Shown here: in pieces, positions 21,615 to 32,419 of the stretch
How the letters are laid out: each line of letters begins with the position of its first letter
Numbering within the stretch: the stretch's first letter is position 1
Origin: Piper betle
Lineage: Eukaryota; Streptophyta; Magnoliopsida; Piperales; Piperaceae
Direction of reading: 5' to 3'
Length of the DNA stretch: 64,000 bases
Assembly (NCBI GenBank): GCA_033002965.1
Contig: JAURVB010014618.1
Span: 176,736 to 240,735 of the forward strand
The notes under the pieces: generated by a model
The model's database searches: none
Told to the model about the DNA's origin: nothing
What the model saw: only the letters and a program-made list of their open reading frames with translations
Program-made: the position numbers and the translations under genes

Positions 21615-23319
21615 TCAATGCGACCCATCGTCTGCTCGAAGTCTGTTCACTCTTTTGCTTTTGTTGCAGTGATCACTGATAAAAGGAACCTCATTTTTCA
21701 ATTGGAGAAGATACGATGGGCAATTGGAGAAGATGGGCAGTATGTTGTATGGCCCTTGCAGCCACCCATGGGCTACAGCTCGGTGCAACGCCTCAGTTCC
21801 ATGGACGCCATCCCAGCTAAGGTATGACTCCGGATTGTCACAAGGTAATACTTCCGGATTCCCACATTGTTGTCAAATGTTGTAATTGTAAGGTCCCCCG
21901 GCACCACAGCAAGCTTTCAGGGTCTCCTTAATACCTGCCGGTGAACTCAACCAATAAATCATTTATTAAAAACTGACACATGTCAATTCCATCCATGGAA
22001 CCACTAGCACACTACTCTTCAGAAAAAACATTATTCATAAACTAGAGATATGATTAAATGCTTACATGTTGATGGAAATAAGAAAAGAAAGGCCTACCGA
22101 ACTAGTGGGGAGACTCAAACATACGCATGGCAGAGTGGTAAAAGTCAGCGTGGACAATGGAAACATGAGAGTGAAGAGCACTCAGCCGTTTCAGCATCTG
22201 CACCAGCTCCCGGTCGTGGAACTCACTTAACTCGTTGATCTCGGTCATGCACCCCATTCGATCACTGTAGTCCTCTTTGTTCTTTGTCGCCCAGCTTATC
22301 AAAGAACTCGGCAGGCAGCCTAATAACAACGAACCCTGCACCAGAATGGAGGTTGCTCCTGCTTCGATCAAGCTTTGTGCAACAATTCAATTCAATCAGT
22401 TTTAGCATTGCATTCTAATGTTCAGACTCGTGAACCCGGGCGAGTTGAGCTGGTGGAACTTACTGTAACAGCTAACGCGGTGACTCCTATGACCTTTGGT
22501 ACTAATCCGTTCACCTGCTGGATGCTGCATCCTTGCTCGAATCCATGGCCATAGTCGTTGCCTCCTATTTCTCCCACCATGAAAAGAGTTCTCAATCTAG
22601 CCGGGCAATCTATTAACACATATAAGCCGATCACAAACTTGAGAGTAATCCAACTAGTGTCTTATCTGCCATCGGAGATGGTCAGTTTCATACATACAAG
22701 TGAAATGTTGGAGCTTTGATTACCAGATTGTGAAGGACAAATGGAGGACGAAGCTGGTGGAACCATGGAAACTGAACATTCAAGCTGTCGGGAGTTAGAG
22801 AGGGATCCCTAACTGGTTGAAGGAGTCTGAATCAGGAGCCGTTGCTCCTCCCACTGCAAAATTGGCCCCCCATTTGAACTTCTTGCTTGAATAAGGCAGG
22901 TAAGGTGGCAAATATGGTATCCCCAAGGCTTCGGCTGTATATCCATGACCAAATAGTAGCATAATCAGAAACATATATAGTAAACCGTTAATTGAGGAGA
23001 ATTAGAAGGTAATAATTAGTGTCAAAATTGAGAAGTGAGTTGATCAAGGTGAACCGAGAAAGTCGATAATCAAACGGCCATCAGAGAAGCGGCCACTTGG
23101 GTGGCGGAAGAAGGTTTCGCCCGAGGGGAAGCTGCTGGCAGAGCAGTTGGAGTGGTCGGAGTAGAGCAGGTTGCCTGTGTTGGTGATGGAGTCGCCAAAG
23201 CTAAAAATGGAGTTGAAGCAGTTGGTTTGGGAGTCTGGAAGCGGGAGAGGGTGGCCGGCGGTGACAATGAAGGACAGTATTATTGTAAAAGTTGTTGGAG
23301 GGAAGCCATGATGAACCAA
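21615..23319 (-). pseudogene. Decayed GDSL esterase/lipase (SGNH hydrolase)
   Basis: Approximate exons are 23319-23055, 22934-22734, 22609-22464, 22372-22095 and 21934-21615. The family blocks are all visible: block I FSFGDSITNTGN with the nucleophile Ser, GRFSDGRLIIDFL, KFKWGANFAVGGATA, block III GEIGGNDYG, the GCLPS region, CCGAGGPYNYN, and block V SYLSWDGVHGTEA with the Asp and His. These enzymes are secreted lipid and ester hydrolases. Here the frame is broken. The ATG at 23307-23309 is out of frame with the rest of exon 1, and the in-frame start is only TTG. Exon 2 changes frame after GIP. A TAG follows FESPH at the end of exon 4, and a TGA follows NYNI in the last exon. Some intron phases also fail to match. 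It is a relic unless these are assembly errors. Confidence 0.8.
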
Positions 23320-23352
23320 GCACAGCTAGGGGAAGAGCTTGGCCATACATGA

Positions 23353-23944
23353 AATTATTGGCAAGTGCGATTAATCAAAATTTTCATCTTATTTATGCTT
23401 TGTTTTATTACCCATAACATAGATCCCTAACATGCACTTTAAAAGAGGTTAGTGAAATTGACAATGTCAATTACACGTGTAAATTTAGGTTGTCAATATA
23501 CATTAACGAGTTAGTGAGATTAATTTTTTATGTATAGATCATATTTATACAATTTTTATACGATTCACCTATACCAAAAAATATTACAAGCTTGTTACTT
23601 CCCACTCACGTAAATCTAATTCACAGGCTTCTAAACCTAAAATATAAAGGATAGAAAAAATTCACATCAGATTTATAACTTAAACTTACTAACAAGTATA
23701 ATCTCATTTAAAGGAGATTAAGAGTAAAATATTATTCAATGTTGTCAATTTACTTAATGTAAATTATATTCTCATTAGGGTTTTAGGATAAATAAAAAAA
23801 CAAGAAAGAAGAAATAAAAAGCAAAAAAAAAATCTAAAAAGATGATAAAGAAAAATAAATCGTTTAGAGTTGCAAACTAGGATGGCATGGGAAAACAGGC
23901 GTGGCGGTGCAGAGAATCCAAACTAAATTATTCTATGTGCATGT
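23353..23944. other. AT-rich spacer
   Basis: No gene or repeat supported. Former promoter side of the GDSL relic. Confidence 0.5.
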
Positions 23945-24433
23945 ATGTCCAATGTGTACCTGCCCTCTCAAATCTCCATGTCGTGGCGGCTGCTCACTTG
24001 TAAATTAGATGCAGAGGCCTATTTAGAATGCACGCCGGTGAAGGACATCCGGGCTTATATCAGAGCTTTCCAGGCTGTTTTTCCTTGCCTCTTGGGTGAG
24101 TTTCTGGCGCCGGCGCCGGCAACATCACATTCACAGTTTATTGTCATGTCACCTTCTGTTGATCTCTTATTTGGCTCTGTTCTTTTATTTCTGTTCATGT
24201 TTGGTTTTCTGCCTGCAGCTGTTGTTATGGAGTTTACTGATCGTCGGGAAGGTGAAGATGCATGTACTGCCTGGTGATGGATCGGTTCTTATTGCTCCTT
24301 CTCCTAATTAATCTTATCCTATCAAGCCTCCCAAGTGCACACCCCCTTCACGAGGGTATGTCCCTTTTCTTCATTGCTCGTGTTAAAATCTTGTGTTGGA
24401 TTACGCACATAGTTTATATTTTGTGCAGCTAGC

Positions 24434-26764
24434 TGTCACATATGTACTTCAACGTAAAATTTTTCGCCTATTTATTAGCGTTTGTGCGGCATATTCCCCT
24501 CCTGGGAACACCAGCCTTCCACAAGTCGCGCTTCTCTCGACAATACCTGCAAGAGACAGAACAGATCCTATTGTCAATATCGCTACTCACCAACATGCCT
24601 GGCACAGCACACCCTGCTGACTACCTAGACAGCAGTGCCTCGTACCAGGTACCGATCACCAAACAACACACCACAGCGCTAAACGCTCGCCATGTCCTCT
24701 CGCTCAACGTCCCATACCCGTTCACGGTACAACCCCAATCCCGGAATCCTTGGATTGACGCACAATGCCAAATACCGACGCTGACACAACTCAATTACAG
24801 GAACTTCATCCCAACCTTTATTTAAATCATAAACAAAGGACACAAGTAATCCCTCCCAAACTACTTATCGGCTGTGGACATGCAAACCTCAAGCCGAATC
24901 TCTCAACCTCGCTTGAGAGACCGTGAGAACACCCTCAATCGGTCCTCACTCTCAACCCTCCAGTCGTCCCCCTTTGGATCAACTGGTTATATGCAATTTC
25001 CTCAACTAGTATATGCAAGGGGTTGACAAAAACATAAGTTGCATAATATCTCGATCCCGGTCGACCAGACTGATCCAGCAGCCCACACGTTAAGTTCAAT
25101 CCTACTCCAAGGATCGACTGTAGCCCTTCACCGTCACCCTACCTTGATCTCAGTATGCTTCTCTCCATGGAAACCTCAACACAACTCTTTCCAGCAGTTC
25201 TCTCCTCTACCAGACGTCCTTCCTCCTTTTTCCCATACAAGAGGCTGCCCCTTATATAGAAAACCCTAACTCGTATTCACCAAACTCCGAATAAACCCAA
25301 ATCTTCCCTGTAATCTTTATCTCCAAAAGATCACCTAAGATTCACCGCGTCCTTATCCCTAGACCTGATCACGTCCAGGATCTTCCCCATGGCTTAAGCT
25401 TATCTCCAACTTGAGTTTGTTGCAACATTGCTCATGCCTGGGATATCAGGATATCCAGATCCTCTCCAGATATGCTCCTGCCCATTTTCCACGAAGCTTC
25501 CTCCAAACCATCGGCTGCATCACTAGTTCAACCATCTCGCCTACTGGCTCGACCCTAGCAAATGCCCGGCCACAAGATCAACCTCTTCGACGCTTCCAGC
25601 AGTTTTTGGCTCGAAGACCGGCATCCATCTACTGTTGCAAACTCCAGCACCCAGTGTCACCACACACGTCGACACCCAATGCCGCTGCAAACGTTAGCAC
25701 CGGATCACTACTGGACATCGCTAGCGCTAGGAACCAAATACCTCTCCAAACACCGGTATCTGCATATCGCTACAAGCCTGCACCGTGCGCTCCAGCATGC
25801 CGCAACTGTAACGACCCAGCCCAAAGTGCAACGTAATGGGCTAAGTCATTTCTTTAAAATGGGTACCCCGAAAGTTAAAAATCTATAGTCCATTCTCACT
25901 TATAAACAGGATTTTCTCCCAGTAGGTATTAGATGTGGGACTAAGTTGAGGGATCTCACAATCCACCCACCTTAGGAAATTTTGTCCCCGAAATGCCTAT
26001 ATTTAGCCCGTTGCTAGCCCCAGCCCATGACCTTTCTGGCCCGTGACCGGCAGCCTAGCCAACGTTTCTAGTCCAGCCCACCATCTAACATGGAACCAGG
26101 TCGGCTCTGATACCATTTGTAACGACCCAGCCCAAAGTGCAACGTAATGGGCTAAGTCATTTCTTTAAAATGGGTACCCCGAAAGTTAAAGATCTATAGT
26201 CCATTCCCACTTATAAACATGATCTTCTCCCAGTAGGTATTAGATGTGGGACTAAGTTGAGGGATCTCACAGCAACCCAGTACCGGTATTCTTCTTAGTA
26301 CTGCCAATTCGCTCGGCAAGCTGCTCAGCACGCCTGTGCTACTCGGTACTCTGCTTGGTAGCCTGATCGATATTCTGCTTGGTACGTTCAATTGCACCCA
26401 ACCTCACTCTGCCGACATAAACACCGACCTGCTCGTGATGCCTAGCCCAGGTGCTCGATCACCAGCACCCGACTAGCGCTCCATCTCACAAACCAGCACC
26501 ATCTTGAGGTTTCTTGGTCTTAACCACCGCCACATGCCCGATACACCATATACCGCTACATGTGCTGATACTTGCTGTCTCCCGACACTCGGCTCGACAG
26601 CTACGTGCACCATGGTCCAACTACCTACAACTATAACACGGTTAGTGTATGGTAAGTTGTTTCACCAATTGGATAGCACCGACTATCCATGTTCGGATGC
26701 GGGATGATTAGGAACAACCGCCAAACCCTAGCTCCTGGCGCATCCTAGACTCAAGGCTGTAACA
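24434..26764 (-). repeat. 3' LTR of the 7.9-kb element (contains a nested TRIM)
   Basis: This pairs with 30459-32352. Shared blocks include CCTCCTGGGAACACCAGCC, CTCAACCTCGCTTGAGAGAC and the closing CTCAAGGCTGTAACA. It is longer than its partner mainly because of the 465-bp TRIM at 25807-26271; it lacks about 40 bp found at about 30740-30780 in the other copy. Confidence 0.9.
25807..26271 (-). mobile_element. Complete TRIM (terminal-repeat retrotransposon in miniature), 465 bp
   Basis: Two 154-bp direct repeats (25807-25960 and 26118-26271) flank 157 bp. On the minus strand each LTR begins TGTGAGATCCC and ends GGTCGTTACA. Right after the 5' LTR comes AATGGTATCAGAGCCGACC, a primer site matching the 3' end of initiator-Met tRNA. 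Before the 3' LTR is the purine-rich AGGTGGGTGGATTG. GCAAC lies on both sides (25802-25806 and 26272-26276), a perfect 5-bp target duplication. The other LTR of the host element lacks this insert and shows the empty site. No coding capacity. The two LTRs differ at only a few sites, so the insertion is younger than the host element. Confidence 0.93.
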
Positions 26765-26782
26765 GCTCTCCCCCACCAATGA
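26765..26782 (-). promoter_or_regulatory. Polypurine tract of the 7.9-kb element
   Basis: On the minus strand TTGGTGGGGGAGAGC lies directly before the 3' LTR (TGTTACAGCC). This is the expected position for the primer of plus-strand DNA synthesis. Confidence 0.65.
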
Positions 26783-28282
26783 GACCCGATGTCCTCATCG
26801 GAGGGTTAAGTCCTCCCTCGTGCTCCTGGATTCTGCTCCCACAATGCCACACGCCACTTTCTAGTTCATAGCTAGTTTCTTCACTCGACTCCCCTTTCCA
26901 CTTTTTTTGACACTCTGTTCGCTTATCAGTAACACTATGGCCCACCTGCCTATGCACCAAGGTTTCCTCCATCACACCCTCACACTGCTGCTGGTCAGCA
27001 GATGGAGCTCCCCTCAAACAAGTTCTTCTCGGACTGATCAAATCCGCATGGAATGGATGCCCAAAACTAACCCGGAAAGTAAGATGAAGTCTGTACTCCT
27101 CCATCTCGAAAATCCATGTGTACCGCTACACTCGGATCTTCCACCAAATCTATGGCACGCACTTCAGCTTCAGTAACTCGGCTAGTGACTCAGCCACACC
27201 GTCGTACAACACTTGCCTCTTCCCAGCAAATCCCGATGTAACTGAACACTCCTCTCCACACCCTTGTGGAGCAACCCCTCATGGTGTAAGAGGTTGAAAG
27301 ACCCTAGCTGAGCATCGATGCAAACCAACGCTGGACTGCACTGCACCCAGAAGTTTCAACCGGCTCATCTCACTAGTTGAGACAACATGCCTCACATACT
27401 CCTCCCAGAGTAACGCATTCGCCTTCTCAGTCTGCTCCTCAGGCTGAGAATGATCAGTTGTAGACTCCACTGCAACCAATCTCGCTGCTATCTCCTTCTC
27501 CTCTAGGAACACAGACCTCGTGTTTGATAAGACCAACTCCCATGGCCTTCTTGGTGTAGATCAAAGTTGCAGCATCTCCACTTCAGACCTTCCAGCCACC
27601 ATGTCCTGTGGATACCCCAATCTGGACTTCACAAAAGCTCCCTTATCAGTCTTCTTCCTCAACCAATAATACACTCACATGCTAAGTGTACGCATCTGGT
27701 TTTGACCACAATGCTTCGCCCATTGGGTAATTTGAGACTTATTCTCCTCGAGCCTTTGTCATGATCTATCGGTAGGAAGGTTTAGCCGACACCTACCTGC
27801 ATAAATCACTTCATCATCTAGCCAACACCCTTGAACCAGCCTCCTACTGATTTCGTCAACCCTCAGCTTGTCCACTGGATCCGTCATCACTAGTCTTTCC
27901 AGGGACTCAGATAAGATCTTAGCTACCTCATCCCCCATGACAAGGAACTGAATCCATACAAGTCTTCTGTCGATTGGTTGAGATCCGGCAATCCCAACAT
28001 TGGTTCCAATGATGTAGCTTTCGATTGCGCAAAAGCTAATTGGCACCACACGCCCCTGACTGTTCTCGCAGCTTAGCAGTCGTTGGTGACTCCACACAGT
28101 TGAACCCGTGTGTGAGCTCCTTACTGGCCTCCCATAAGTAGCCTTCCCCTGTCACCACTGTCGGTTTCAGCCACTTGGCAATGGACTGAACCTCCGATTC
28201 CTCTCGCACCTGGCCTTAGGACACTCCACGTCCGTCGGCTGAGTTCACACCCTGGCTGATGTCTCCTGAACTGATTCACAAC
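26783..28282 (-). other. Internal region of the 7.9-kb element, no recognised domain
   Basis: Downstream of the gag-protease frame, this 1.5 kb has only short open stretches. The longest (28097-27759) contains MGDEVAKILSESLERLVMTD and matches nothing I know. I looked for reverse transcriptase (a DD catalytic pair with flanking blocks), RNase H and integrase (HHCC, DDE) motifs in all frames and saw none. Confidence 0.6.
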
Positions 28283-30364
28283 CTACCTCAAATGACCCCG
28301 GTGATCCCTCATGGACTCCCTTGGCATTTCCTCCGTCTGTGTCCGGACAAACCAACACCTCGAGTTCAGGTCCCTCTTGGTACTACCGCTTGCATGTCCA
28401 AGTCTATTACGTAAATCAGCAGCACCAGGAACAAGGTATTGGTTCATTACCTCATTCGATCCCACCTAGATTAGAATAGCTACTTCCGTTGATGGCTGAA
28501 CCTTCTCCATATCCAGCAACTCCTCAGTCTGGATATTCAGTCCTATGAATTCACACGGTTGCATACATTCTGACACTACCGTTGGTGCACACTCCAGCGG
28601 CACCATTGTGGCCTGGTGTACAACCACCATCTTGGGAGCTGATGAGTTCCCGCACTCGCCCGGCATTACGCTGGACTGCGCCTCCAGCAACCTCATTACC
28701 AGCACCAACACCATATGGTTCGGCTGGATCAACATCTCAGCAACACCCGTCAAGGTATCCTACCTGTTTCCCCAAACAAGCTGCATAGCCGCCAGCTTTT
28801 TATAATGGACAGCAACATCCTTGACTCTGGCAGGCTTCTCCTGGCCATGAATAAAACAGGTATCTGCTCCACTCATGATCAACACACCTCCTAACTGTGG
28901 GAACACTCTCATACCAGCAGTCTGCATAAATGCATTCCCAATGATCAGGTCAAAATCATCGATCTCGATCACCATCAGGTCAATGCGGCCTTCATACTCT
29001 CCCAGACGAATCCGCACATTCCTAGCAATGCCATCAACCGGCTTCGCTTATGAGTTGACTGCTTTGATCGTGCTTGTGTCAATCCCGGTCTTCAACCCTA
29101 GCTCCAATGCCATCCCCTTGGAGACTAGACTGTGCGTCGCACATGTGTCTATTAGGGCTGATATCCGCCTCCCGTTCACTACACATGGTATTTGTATCAG
29201 GTCGGCTCCTCCATGAACCAAACTTCCAACTCTCAGTGCCCCGAGAATCTGAAGGGGAGCTGTTCGGGCAATAGGCATCTCTGCCTCTTGCTCCCGGTCC
29301 TCAGCTGCCACCATAGCGCTCACCTTGACCTTCGTTGGGCAGTCCCTAGCCCTGTGAGGTCCCCGGCACAAAAAGCATCCAGATTTGTTAACATCGGCAA
29401 CCCGATTGTTGTTTCCTGCATTGAAGGTATACCCCTTCTTCTTCTGCTTGGGTCCTTGGAACAGCTTCTCCTTGCCGTCCCGGTTACTAATCTTGCTACT
29501 CTGGAATTTCCTGCTCAAGCCATCATCACGTGAACCACCAGCAGGCTTCAAATCTACCAAAGCATTAGCCGCCACCAAAGCTGCAGGCAAATCCGGTACT
29601 TTCTACCGCTTCAACTCCATCTGTGTCCATGGCTGTAGACCAGTGACAAAGTTAAACAACTTGTCGTCCTCTGACATATTTTTGATGTCGAGGAGGCACG
29701 AGCTGAACTCTTTGACGTAATCTCTAACCGTTCCTGTCTGTCTCAATTTCTTGAGTCGGTCTCTTGCCTCCCATGTAGTGTTGGTCGGCAAGAACTGATA
29801 CCAAAGTTCTGGCTTCAGAGAATCCCAAGTTTCCATATGGGGTCGGCCAGCAACTTCATCCTCTTTGGTGCGAGTCCTGAACCATAATTTGGCATCCCCC
29901 GTCAAGTACATGCTGGCCATCAAAACTTGTCTATCTTCGGGTATGTTTGCAGCAACAAAATACTCCTGAATGTCCCATACAAAGTTTTCCAGATCCTTGG
30001 CTGATCTGTTCCCCAAAAACTTCTGTGGCTCTGGCACTTTAAGCCTTCCAGGAACTAAGTTTTCATCAGCTGCACGGTCAACACCACCATGTTAAGGCTG
30101 CGTTGCGACTACCTGCTTCAGCAAACTTACGTCGGAATGCATAACTTCAATTGCAACCCGGAGATCCTCCAGCATCCCCGCCGTTTCTTGCACATGGCTG
30201 GGCTCGGGCCTGTCGCCAACCCGAGTATTCAAGTCCAAGATCCCTTCCGTCAAGGACTGTAGTCTATGGAAGACAGTTTGTCCATCTTCATTGTTGGTAG
30301 GACCGCCCACCAACACTTCCAGCCGTGTAAGCCTCTCCCTGAGAGTCTCATTTCGTGTGTCCAT
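28283..30364 (-). pseudogene. gag-protease polyprotein frame of the 7.9-kb element, with stops
   Basis: One reading frame runs from ATG at 30364 to about 28283. It is cut by in-frame stops at 30092-30094 (TAA), 29603-29605 (TAG), 29048-29050 (TAA), 28760-28762 (TAG) and about 28466-28468 (TAG). The order is an N-terminal coiled-coil-like part (RERLTRLEVLVG), the capsid-type gag domain (ENFVWDIQEYFVAANIPED, MYLTGDAKLWFRTR, VKEFSSCLLDIKNMSEDDK), a basic linker, a zinc knuckle CFLCRGPHRARDC, then an aspartic protease with ALIDTCATHSLVS (Cys where the family has Gly) and DDFDLIIGNAFM. About 270 more residues of unknown function follow. Most stops are one base from Gln codons, as expected from decay at methylated cytosines. 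The product is not translatable today. Confidence 0.8.
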
Positions 30365-30437
30365 CTTCTGGAAAATTTGATCTGTCGGTAGTAAATGTGG
30401 AGACTGTGTTGTAGTATGCGGCTTTACTCGAACTTAG

Positions 30438-30458
30438 AACTTGTGCTCTGATACCTTC
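30438..30458 (-). promoter_or_regulatory. Primer binding site of the 7.9-kb element
   Basis: Just inside the 5' LTR, minus strand GGTATCAGAGCACAAGTTC matches the complement of initiator-Met tRNA over GGTATCAGAGC. This fixes the element's direction. Confidence 0.75.
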
Positions 30459-32352
30459 GGTCACAGACGTAATTCAAGGTAGAATTTTTTGCCTATTTAT
30501 CAGTGTTTGTGTGGCGTATTCCCCTCCTGGGAACACCAGCCTTCCACAAGTCGCGCTCCTCTCAACAATACATGCGAGAGATGGAAACAGATCCCGTTGT
30601 CAATACCACTACTCACCAACACGCCCGGCACAGCACACCCTGCCGACTACCCAGACAGCAGTGCCTCGTACATGGTATCGATCACCAAACAACACACCAC
30701 AACACTACACACTCGCCAAGTCCTCTCACTCAACATCCCAGCGTACCGGTTACCCACTACCAGCACAAGTACCACTACTCGTTCACGGTACAGCCCCAAT
30801 CCCGGAATCCTTGGATTGACGCACAATGCCAAATACTGACGCTGACACAACTTAATTACAGGAACTCCATCCCAACCTTTATATAAATCATAAACAAAGG
30901 ACACAAGTAATCCCTCCCAGAATACTTATCGGTTGTGGACATGCAAACCACGCCGAATCTCTCAACCTCGCTTGAGAGACTGTGAGAGCACCCTCAATCG
31001 GTCCTCACTCTCAACCCTCCAGTCACCCCCCTTTGGATCAACTGGTTACATGCAATTTCCTCAACTAGTATATGCAAGGGGTTGACAAGAACGTAAGTTG
31101 CGTAATACCTTGATCCTGGTCGACCAGACTGATCAGCAGCCCACATGTGAAGTTCAATCCTACTCCAAGGATCGACTGCAGCCCTTCACTGTCTCCCTAC
31201 CTTGATCTCGGTATGCTTCTCTCCACGGAAACCTCAACACAACTCTTTCCAGCAGTTCTCTCCTCTACCAGACGTCCTTCCTCCTTTTTCTCATACAAGA
31301 GGCCGTCCTTTATATAATAAACCCTAACTCGTGTTCACCAAACTCCGGATAAACCCAAATCTTCCTCGTAATCTTTATCTCCAAAAGATCACCTAAGATT
31401 CACCGCGTCCTTATCCCTAGACCTGATCACGTCCAGGATCTTCCCCATGGCTTAGGCTTATCTCCAACCTGACTATGTTGCAACATTGCTCGTGCCTGGG
31501 ATATTAGGATATCTAGATCCTCTCCAGATATGCTCCTGCCCACTTTCCACGAAGCTTCCTCCAAAGCATCGGCTGCACCGCTAGTTCAACCATCTCACCT
31601 ACTGGCTCGACCCTAGCAAATGCTCGGCCAAAGGATCAACCTCTTCGACACTTCTAGCAGTTTTCGGCTCCAAGACCGGCATCCATCTACTGCTGTAAAC
31701 TCCAGCATTCAGTGTCGCCACACACGTCCACACCCAATGCCGCTGCAAACGTTGGCACCAGATCATCGCTGGACATCGCTACCGCCAGGAACCAAATACC
31801 ACTCCAAACACCGGTATCTGCATATCGCTACAAGCCTGCACCGTGCGCTCCAGCATGCCGCAACCTAGTACCGGTATTCTACTTGGTACTGCCAATTCGC
31901 TCGGCAAGCTGCTCGGTATGCCTTTGCTACTCGGTACTCTGCTCGGTAGCCTGATCGATATTCTGCTCGGTACGTTCGGTTGCACCCAACCTCACTCTGC
32001 TGAGATAAACACCAACCTGCTCGTGACGCCTAGCCCTGGTGCTCGATCACCAGCACCCGACTAGCACTCCATCTCACGAACCAGCACCATCTTCAGGTTT
32101 CTTGGACTTGACCACCACCACATGCCCGATACACCATATACCCCTACATGTGCTGATACGCGCTGTCTCCCGACACTCGGCTCGACAGCTACGTGCACCA
32201 TGGTCCGACTACCTACAACTATAACATAGTTAGTGTATGGTAAGTTGTTTCACCACCTGGATAGCACCGACTATCCATGTTCGGATGCGGGATGACTAGG
32301 AATAACCGCCAAACCCTAGCTACCGGCGCATCCTAGACTCAAGGCTGTAACA
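30459..32352 (-). repeat. 5' LTR of the 7.9-kb element
   Basis: 1894 bp, partner of 24434-26764. On the minus strand it starts TGTTACAGCCTTGAG and ends CGTCTGTGACC; the last base has changed from the A seen in the other copy. It carries no TRIM, so it records the state before that insertion (CCGCAACCTAGTACC at about 31858). Confidence 0.88.
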
Positions 32353-32419
32353 CTGGCCATGGCGTGCTAGAACGAGTGGAGGATACTGTCTGGAAAGTTG
32401 TTAGACATGAAGCCTAACT

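Larger units (their letters stand above)
24434..32352 (-). mobile_element. 7.9-kb non-autonomous LTR retrotransposon with gag-protease, no RT found
   Basis: The two LTRs are 24434-26764 and 30459-32352, and the element reads on the minus strand. Ends are TG...CA (minus start TGTTACAGCC). The flanks are CTAGC (24429-24433) and CTGGC (32353-32357), a 5-bp target duplication with one mismatch. A primer site for initiator-Met tRNA and a purine tract are present. The internal 3.7 kb holds gag and a protease, then sequence in which I find no reverse transcriptase, RNase H or integrase. That layout resembles TR-GAG elements, which depend on enzymes from other elements. The coding frame carries several stop codons and the LTRs differ at many sites, so it is old. 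Confidence 0.85.
23945..32404 (+). pseudogene. Possible unknown small gene split by the 7.9-kb retrotransposon
   Basis: Low-confidence model. Four putative exons join in one open frame: 23945-24075 (donor GTGAGT), 24220-24273 (acceptor CTGCAG, donor GTGATG), 24326-24355 (branch-like CTAAT, acceptor ATCAAG, donor GTATGT), then an acceptor TTTTGTGCAG at 24419-24428 whose exon body resumes at 32353 beyond the retrotransposon and ends TAA near 32404. The last exon reads HGVLERVEDTVWKVVRHEA and then stop. I do not recognise the protein, and chance splicing of noncoding DNA is quite possible. If real, the insertion sits exactly at the 3' splice site and must have damaged the gene. Confidence 0.2.

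Noticed and set aside
24145..24277. Small secreted-peptide-like ORF (hydrophobic LLFGSVLLFLFMFGFLPAA)
   Set aside because: The hydrophobic run is also consistent with a T/C-rich intron tract ending in an acceptor (CTGCAG). No family match and no supporting context.
24393..32224. Many plus-strand ORFs of 60-140 codons, several duplicated between 24.4-26.7 and 30.5-32.2 kb
   Set aside because: They lie in the two LTRs or antisense to the gag frame of the minus-strand element. Their pairing reflects LTR identity, not gene duplication.
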